Made by a program: the position numbers and the translations under genes | Shown: positions 8,083-11,962 of the stretch, one piece after another | How the letters are laid out: every line of letters begins with the position of its first letter | How positions within the stretch are numbered: the first letter of the stretch is position 1 | NCBI GenBank assembly: GCA_038316355.1 | Contig: JBBQAO010000096.1 | Coordinates: 1 to 11,962 of the forward strand | DNA from: Ga0077527 sp038316355 | GTDB lineage: Bacteria; Pseudomonadota; Gammaproteobacteria; Burkholderiales; SG8-41 | DNA length: 11,962 bases | Direction of reading: 5' to 3' | Notes under the pieces: model-generated | The model's database searches: none | Seen by the model: the letters and a program-made list of their open reading frames with translations, nothing else | Told to the model about the DNA's origin: nothing

Positions 8083-9642
8083 TCAGTAATTTGATCTCTG
8101 CCCCATGGAAAAAACCGATCTGCTGGAATACAGTGCGAGCGCGCCAATTGCTTCATCCACAACTATCAGCGGGAAAATGGCCATCGAGCGGATTCCGCAG
8201 TCAATGAACACCCTGCTGAACACAGCGTTGGGGTCGTTTTGCAAATCATTGGACAGGATGATTTTCTTTTCCCTGATCACGCGCGCGACCATGGTTTTGG
8301 GCGCGTCCTCGCTTGATGACAGGATGTTTTTGATTTGGCTCTGGAGTGCTTCGTCTTTGCCTGTCGAGGCAATCGGGACGATGTTCATCGTGTCCCGGTC
8401 CACCAATGCGACCATGGCCATGCTAAAACCGCCTTTCTCAACTGCGATCCGGCAGGCTTCCCTGTGCAGCTCGGTGCGGTCGCGTTCGCGCACAATCAGT
8501 TCATTGATACGACCCATGACCGCCTGTATGCGACTGAAGCGAATGATCTTCTCCTCCTTGTCGATCAGTGCAAGCTTGAACGAGATGTTGCCCGCCAGAT
8601 CAGTGAGCAGCTTCAACTCGTCTTCGTTGAAAAAATTCAGCTCCTTCGTATACAGCGATAGGTGTCCCACTACGGCGCCATCGACCACGAACGGCAATGC
8701 GATTAGGGAGTGAAAGCCCGCGTCAATGGCCTGGGCCCTGCGTTCTCCGCCGGGACTCAGGGGGGCGGTGATGTCGTTGTCGAACACCGGCCGCTTTTCT
8801 CTTATCGCGCGGCTGGCTGCACCCTGGCCCGTCGCGGCATTGATCCTCGCCAGAGATTCGGGCGGATTGATATCCCGGCCTGCCCACGCGACCTGTTCTA
8901 CCTCGTGCGTGGTGGAGTCGAACACGCCGACCCAGGCCGCCCCGAAGTTGCCGTGCTCTACCGCCACACGGCATGTTTCGTTGAACAGCTCTTGGCGATT
9001 CCGGATGCGCACGATCACTGAGTTGATGCCGCTCATGACCGCCTGGATGCGGCTCAGGCGAGCGATCTTTTCCTCGTCTGTCTTGCGTGCCGTGATGTTC
9101 AGGTGCATGGCTACGACGCCATGGGGAAAGGTGTCCGCCAGCGGTGTCACCGTCATCAGGAACCAGCGCTGTTCCGCCGGCGAGTGACAGGGATATTCAA
9201 TGGAGAAGTTCTTGGTGCCGCCTTCCAGAACCGACCGGATACCGGCGCGGACCTGAGAGGCCTCGTCTGAATCAACGCCCCGTGCCACATCGCAAATTTC
9301 AAGGTAATTGAGGCCGATCCCGTATTCCGGTGCCATCAGTGCATTTGCTGTGGCAAATTGCCGCCAGGCTTCGTTCACCGAGAGGATGGTCCCCTGACTG
9401 TCGAGCAAGGCAATATGCGCCGGCAGCGCGTTGAGGATTGCCATCTGTACCGTGGCATCGGCGTCGCGCAACTGGTGCTGGGCGTTCAACAGGACGGCCG
9501 TCCTGCCGGCGCGATTTGTAACAGTATCCACCTCGCCTGACGTCAGTTCCTCCAGGTGCTCATCGGTCTTGTGCAGCACTTCGATCAAGGCGCTGATTTC
9601 GCGGTTCAGGTTCTCCGCAGGCGGAATTTTGTGTTCACTCAT
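8083..9642 (-). CDS. PAS-GAF-GAF sensor part of the same frameshifted protein
   Basis: The start is the ATG at 9642, which overlaps the KaiB stop as ATGA; a longer reading from 9840 is Arg/Pro-rich antisense-type sequence and overlaps kaiB. Residues 1-60 are a helical leader with SGEVDTVTN, often seen before PAS in such sensors. A PAS domain covers about 62-185. Two GAF domains follow at about 190-360 and 361-535, each introduced by a near-identical segment (RLSRIQAVMSGINSVIVR and RFSRIQAVMGRINELIVR), evidence of an internal duplication. Reading stops after residue 519, because the frame is lost at the T run at 8109-8114; the second GAF is cut before its last helix. No membrane segment is visible, so the sensor is cytoplasmic. 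As written the product is a sensor without an output domain; joined to the frame below it would total about 970 residues. Confidence 0.8.
   Translation of the reverse strand: MSEHKIPPAENLNREISALIEVLHKTDEHLEELTSGEVDTVTNRAGRTAVLLNAQHQLRDADATVQMAILNALPAHIALLDSQGTILSVNEAWRQFATANALMAPEYGIGLNYLEICDVARGVDSDEASQVRAGIRSVLEGGTKNFSIEYPCHSPAEQRWFLMTVTPLADTFPHGVVAMHLNITARKTDEEKIARLSRIQAVMSGINSVIVRIRNRQELFNETCRVAVEHGNFGAAWVGVFDSTTHEVEQVAWAGRDINPPESLARINAATGQGAASRAIREKRPVFDNDITAPLSPGGERRAQAIDAGFHSLIALPFVVDGAVVGHLSLYTKELNFFNEDELKLLTDLAGNISFKLALIDKEEKIIRFSRIQAVMGRINELIVRERDRTELHREACRIAVEKGGFSMAMVALVDRDTMNIVPIASTGKDEALQSQIKNILSSSEDAPKTMVARVIREKKIILSNDLQNDPNAVFSRVFIDCGIRSMAIFPLIVVDEAIGALALYSSRSVFSMGQRSNY
8109..8114 (-). 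other. Frame change at a homopolymer (T6 on the coding strand)
   Basis: The upstream frame reads TCG GTT TTT TCC and meets a stop 24 nt after the T run. Reading the last T twice, or adding one T, gives S-V-F-F-H-G-A-E-I-K-L-L-T-D and runs without interruption into the GGDEF domain. Coding sense is good up to the run in one frame and straight after it in the other. A missing base in the sequence, a recent indel, or -1 ribosomal or polymerase slippage would all explain it. Confidence 0.85.
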
Positions 9643-9929
9643 GCGGTGACCGCTTCCAGTCCCAGTGTCTGCAATACAGTCTGTGTCTGGCTGAGCGTGC
9701 CGACAATTTTTTGGGCGGGTAAGGGCGCGAGCTTGACCAGCGTCGGGGTCATGAAAACGCCTTCTGCCAACGCGCGTCCGGGTTCCTGAAGTACGTTGAC
9801 GACGTCGATCTTGTGCCGGCCGGGCAGGTAGGTACGGCAAAGCGCAGCAAGGTTGGCGTTCGCCTGCGCGGAGTTATGCGTGTCACCGGCGATATACAGA
9901 CGAAACCGGAAAATGGGGCCTTTATTCAT
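9639..9929 (-). CDS. kaiB: KaiB-like protein
   Basis: The product has 96 residues, close to the usual KaiB length of about 100. KaiB hallmarks are the first strand FRFRLYIAGDTHNS (7-20; LYVAGxTPxS in cyanobacteria), the strand KIDVVNVLQEP (40-50) and FMTPTLVKLAPLPAQKIVGT (59-78) with the cis-proline TPTL. By eye, the residues aligned with K58, G89 and D91 of Thermosynechococcus KaiB are Gly, Thr and Gly, so the fold switching known there may not operate in the same way. In cyanobacteria KaiB binds phosphorylated KaiC; here it lies 6 nt after the kaiC-like gene and overlaps the sensor/EAL gene by ATGA, so the three are surely co-transcribed. No strong ribosome site is visible, which suggests coupling to kaiC translation. 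Confidence 0.92.
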   Translation of the reverse strand: MNKGPIFRFRLYIAGDTHNSAQANANLAALCRTYLPGRHKIDVVNVLQEPGRALAEGVFMTPTLVKLAPLPAQKIVGTLSQTQTVLQTLGLEAVTA

Positions 9930-9935
9930 GGCGGC

Positions 9936-11672
9936 CTACTTCCGTCCCCGCTTGACGGTGTCAGCCCCGCGCAGTTCGCGGATTCGGGTATTGCCTCGCG
10001 ACAGCCGCCCCTTGCGGTTCACCGTGGAACGGGCCAGCAGTGTTTTCTCGGCCCGCTTTGCCACCAGCTCGGTCTGCAGTGATTTTGCCCGCACCTCAAG
10101 CACGGCCTCCTCGGCATCGAGGGTGACCTGCTTCAGCTTCGCGGCGACTTCGGAGAGCTCGCTTGCGAAACGTTCGGCTCTTTCCTTTTCCCAGCGCATC
10201 GTGCCCATCAGCACCTCGCCGCCTGCCGTGTAGATATCGGCCAGCATCACTCCCGCATCGCTGAGGATCAGCTCGCGTACCTGGTTGGAGTGCGAGGTGC
10301 CGCGGGATTTGATGATGGACATGCCCCGGTTGCGTTCCCCGGCCTGTATCAGATAGTTGAGGTGGATCCAGGTATCCGCCAGCGTTGAAATATGCAGCGA
10401 TTCGCCGACGTTGCTCACCTGCGCGGACATGCTGTCGAGCAGGCTGGTGCAGATCATGGTGATGCCGTTCGCCTTGGACCAATCGATCAGGCGTTCTGCC
10501 ACGCCATGCGCGGTCAGTTCGTTGCCGGACTTTGCCAGCGCGGACACCGGATCGATGACCAGGCATCGCGCTTTGTGTTCTGCGGCGAGTGCCTTGATGC
10601 GTACCAGCAGGCTTTCCGCACTGCCGGTAATGGAGCGGGCCGAAATCAAGCGCAAAACTCCACTTTTCACATGCCGATCCAGCCGAATGCCTACCGAGGC
10701 CAGATTTCGGATCATTTCGTCGCTATCTGAATCAAAACTGACATACAGGGTGCGCTCGCCGCGTTTGCAGGCGGCTTCGGCGAAGGTTCCGCTCATGGTG
10801 GTCTTGGCTGTGCCGGGGAGACCGGTGATCAATACGGCGGCGCCGCGGTAATAGCCGCCGCCGAGCATGGTATCGAGCCGTTTCACACCACTGGTCACGC
10901 GCTCATGGCTGGCCCTGACTTTTGTCAGACGCGGAGTACGCGCAATGGCGACCTCAAACCCGGCTGGACTGATGATGAACGGTGCCTCGTTCTCATCAAA
11001 ACTGGAACCCCGGTACTTTTGCACCCGCAGATTGCGTTGCGAAACACCTTGTGCCACGCGATGATTGAGCATTACCACGCAGTCCACCATGAATTGCATG
11101 AAGCCGAACGGCTGCTGGCCGATTGAACCCGCTTCTTCCCCGCCGGCTTTTGTGGTGATGATGGCGGTCAATCCCTGCTCCAGCAGCCACGCATGCAGGC
11201 GATAGATTTCCCGCCTTCTTGCGGCCAGGTCTGGCAGCAACGCCAGCACGATATCCAGGGCATCGAAAACGATGCGCCGGGCACCCATTTCCCGGACTTT
11301 GGCACCCAGGGCCGCCAGCATTCCCCCGAGGTCGAAAGTCCCCGATTGAACCAGATCGGGATTCGGCTGCGCATCAACAAAAGAAAGTTTTCCCCGCAAC
11401 AATGTCTTGAAATCCCAACCGAAACTCTGGTGATTGGCGATGACCCGCTGCGGGCTCTCCTCGAAGGCGACGAAAATGCCCGCTTCCTTTTGCTGTTCAG
11501 CGCCATTCACCAGAAATTGCAGGGCGAATATGGTCTTGCCGGAACCGGGGCCACCCACCAGCAGCGTGGTGCGTCCGCGGGGCAGGCCGCCACCGCTGAT
11601 TTCATCGAATCCGATGATGCCGGTTGGTCCTTTGCGTGCTGCGTTTGCACTCAGGCGATTGCTGGATTTCAT
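9936..11672 (-). CDS. kaiC: KaiC-like double RecA-type ATPase/kinase
   Basis: The product has 578 residues with two KaiC domains. CI (about 15-245) has Walker A GGPGSGKT (40-47), the catalytic pair E71-E72 in FEESPQ and a Walker B-like strand RIVFDALD (133-140). CII (about 257-490) has Walker A GLPGTAKTT (284-292) and Walker B CLVIDPVS (370-377), but SFDSDSD (312-318) where other KaiC proteins have the Glu-Glu pair. The phosphorylation pair equivalent to S431-T432 of Synechococcus is kept as S429-T430 in LHISTLADT; the position of T426 is Glu424 by eye. From about 490 a charged coiled-coil tail runs to a basic end (KRGRK) and replaces the KaiA-binding end of cyanobacterial KaiC. No kaiA is nearby. 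The ATG at 11672 has AAGG ahead of it. Expected role: ATP-driven phosphorylation switch or timer partnered with KaiB. Confidence 0.93.
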   Translation of the reverse strand: MKSSNRLSANAARKGPTGIIGFDEISGGGLPRGRTTLLVGGPGSGKTIFALQFLVNGAEQQKEAGIFVAFEESPQRVIANHQSFGWDFKTLLRGKLSFVDAQPNPDLVQSGTFDLGGMLAALGAKVREMGARRIVFDALDIVLALLPDLAARRREIYRLHAWLLEQGLTAIITTKAGGEEAGSIGQQPFGFMQFMVDCVVMLNHRVAQGVSQRNLRVQKYRGSSFDENEAPFIISPAGFEVAIARTPRLTKVRASHERVTSGVKRLDTMLGGGYYRGAAVLITGLPGTAKTTMSGTFAEAACKRGERTLYVSFDSDSDEMIRNLASVGIRLDRHVKSGVLRLISARSITGSAESLLVRIKALAAEHKARCLVIDPVSALAKSGNELTAHGVAERLIDWSKANGITMICTSLLDSMSAQVSNVGESLHISTLADTWIHLNYLIQAGERNRGMSIIKSRGTSHSNQVRELILSDAGVMLADIYTAGGEVLMGTMRWEKERAERFASELSEVAAKLKQVTLDAEEAVLEVRAKSLQTELVAKRAEKTLLARSTVNRKGRLSRGNTRIRELRGADTVKRGRK

Positions 11673-11962
11673 CTGCTAGCCTTGAGAATTACGATTGAAA
11701 TGGCCCGGGGGCACCAGCCGCTAATACCGGGCAGATTCAGGGAAGGCCGGCGGCGGATGGATGGTGAGCGCCAGCGCCGTGGGGTTGCCGGTTGACCGCG
11801 CACGTTGTTCCGACCCGGATCAGGCAGGAAAAACGCGGAAAGGCAGATGGTCATCGGGTGGGCGGATAATTTCATCAGCGGAACGGGACGTAATGGGGCG
11901 CAATGGGGCGCAATGGTGAGCATGGGCCCAGTCACTGCAATACATATGTGCGTTGACGCACG
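11673..11962. promoter_or_regulatory. Upstream region of the kai operon, no gene seen
   Basis: These 290 nt should hold the kai promoter. On the minus strand I find no sigma-70 or sigma-54 pair I would defend. Visible structure is limited to a short tandem repeat (11892-11916), the palindrome GTGCGTTGACGCAC (11948-11961) and an 18-bp copy of EAL-gene sequence (11702-11719). An 88-codon minus-strand frame ending as ATGA at the kaiC start is Pro/Arg-rich, has no recognisable features and is probably chance. Confidence 0.4.
11892..11916. repeat. Short tandem repeat, AATGGGGCGC x 2.5
   Basis: Two perfect copies of the 10-bp unit AATGGGGCGC are followed by a half copy, AATGG. The unit length is close to one helical turn, so each copy faces the same side of the DNA. 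It lies about 220-245 nt upstream of the kaiC start codon. It may be a binding site or simple slippage. Confidence 0.7.

Noticed and set aside
7064..8089. 341-codon open frame on the plus strand opposite the GGDEF-EAL region
   Set aside because: Antisense shadow of strongly recognisable EAL and GGDEF coding sequence, with no domain of its own.
9643..9840. Longer N-terminus (66 extra codons) for the PAS-GAF-GAF protein
   Set aside because: It would run through most of kaiB in another frame, is Arg/Pro-rich, and the ATGA overlap start at 9642 fits the operon better.
11669..11935. 88-codon minus-strand frame ending as ATGA at the kaiC start
   Set aside because: The overlap looks operon-like, but the product is Pro/Arg-rich without any recognisable feature, and the DNA contains tandem repeats and likely promoter sequence. 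Kept only as part of the upstream-region entry.

Overview
The window looks like chromosomal DNA of a Pseudomonadota species, most likely beta- or gammaproteobacterial. The grounds are GC-rich coding DNA, a FixJ/LuxR-type two-component pair, a YheS-like ABC-F ATPase, a GlcG/HbpS-like exported protein, and GAF/GGDEF/EAL signalling proteins. I cannot name the genus. Nearly all genes lie on the minus strand; the ABC-F gene at 4711-6330 is the one clear plus-strand gene.

Layout, left to right. 1-320 has no intact gene. It holds a nine-codon tail that resembles a tyrosine-recombinase motif, then a large nested inverted repeat (50-279). 321-1553 holds two minus-strand genes for exported proteins, an ankyrin-repeat protein and a GlcG/HbpS-family protein, 24 nt apart and probably one operon. 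1679-4585 is a minus-strand operon: an M48 metalloprotease, then a membrane histidine kinase, then a FixJ/LuxR-type response regulator (kinase and regulator overlap as ATGA). A 100-nt divergent region with a pair of direct repeats separates this operon from the ABC-F gene. A small gene of unknown function (6396-6635) converges on the ABC-F gene.

6731-11672 is the most interesting part: a tight minus-strand operon of kaiC-like, kaiB-like and a sensor/cyclic-di-GMP gene. KaiC-like and KaiB-like are 6 nt apart, and kaiB overlaps the third gene as ATGA. The third gene would encode about 970 residues, PAS-GAF-GAF-GGDEF-EAL, but it is split by a -1 frame change at a run of six T (8109-8114). Its GGDEF motif is degenerate (GADHF) while the EAL phosphodiesterase residues are intact. 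No kaiA is present. The simplest reading is a non-cyanobacterial Kai module, a timer or stress switch, whose output or partner is cyclic-di-GMP breakdown. The KaiC homologue keeps the Ser-Thr phosphorylation pair but has Asp-Ser in place of the usual catalytic Glu-Glu in its second ATPase domain, and it carries a long basic tail.

The last 290 nt (11673-11962) lie upstream of the kai operon. They contain a short tandem repeat, a small palindrome and an 18-bp exact copy of a piece of the EAL coding sequence, but no gene I can support.
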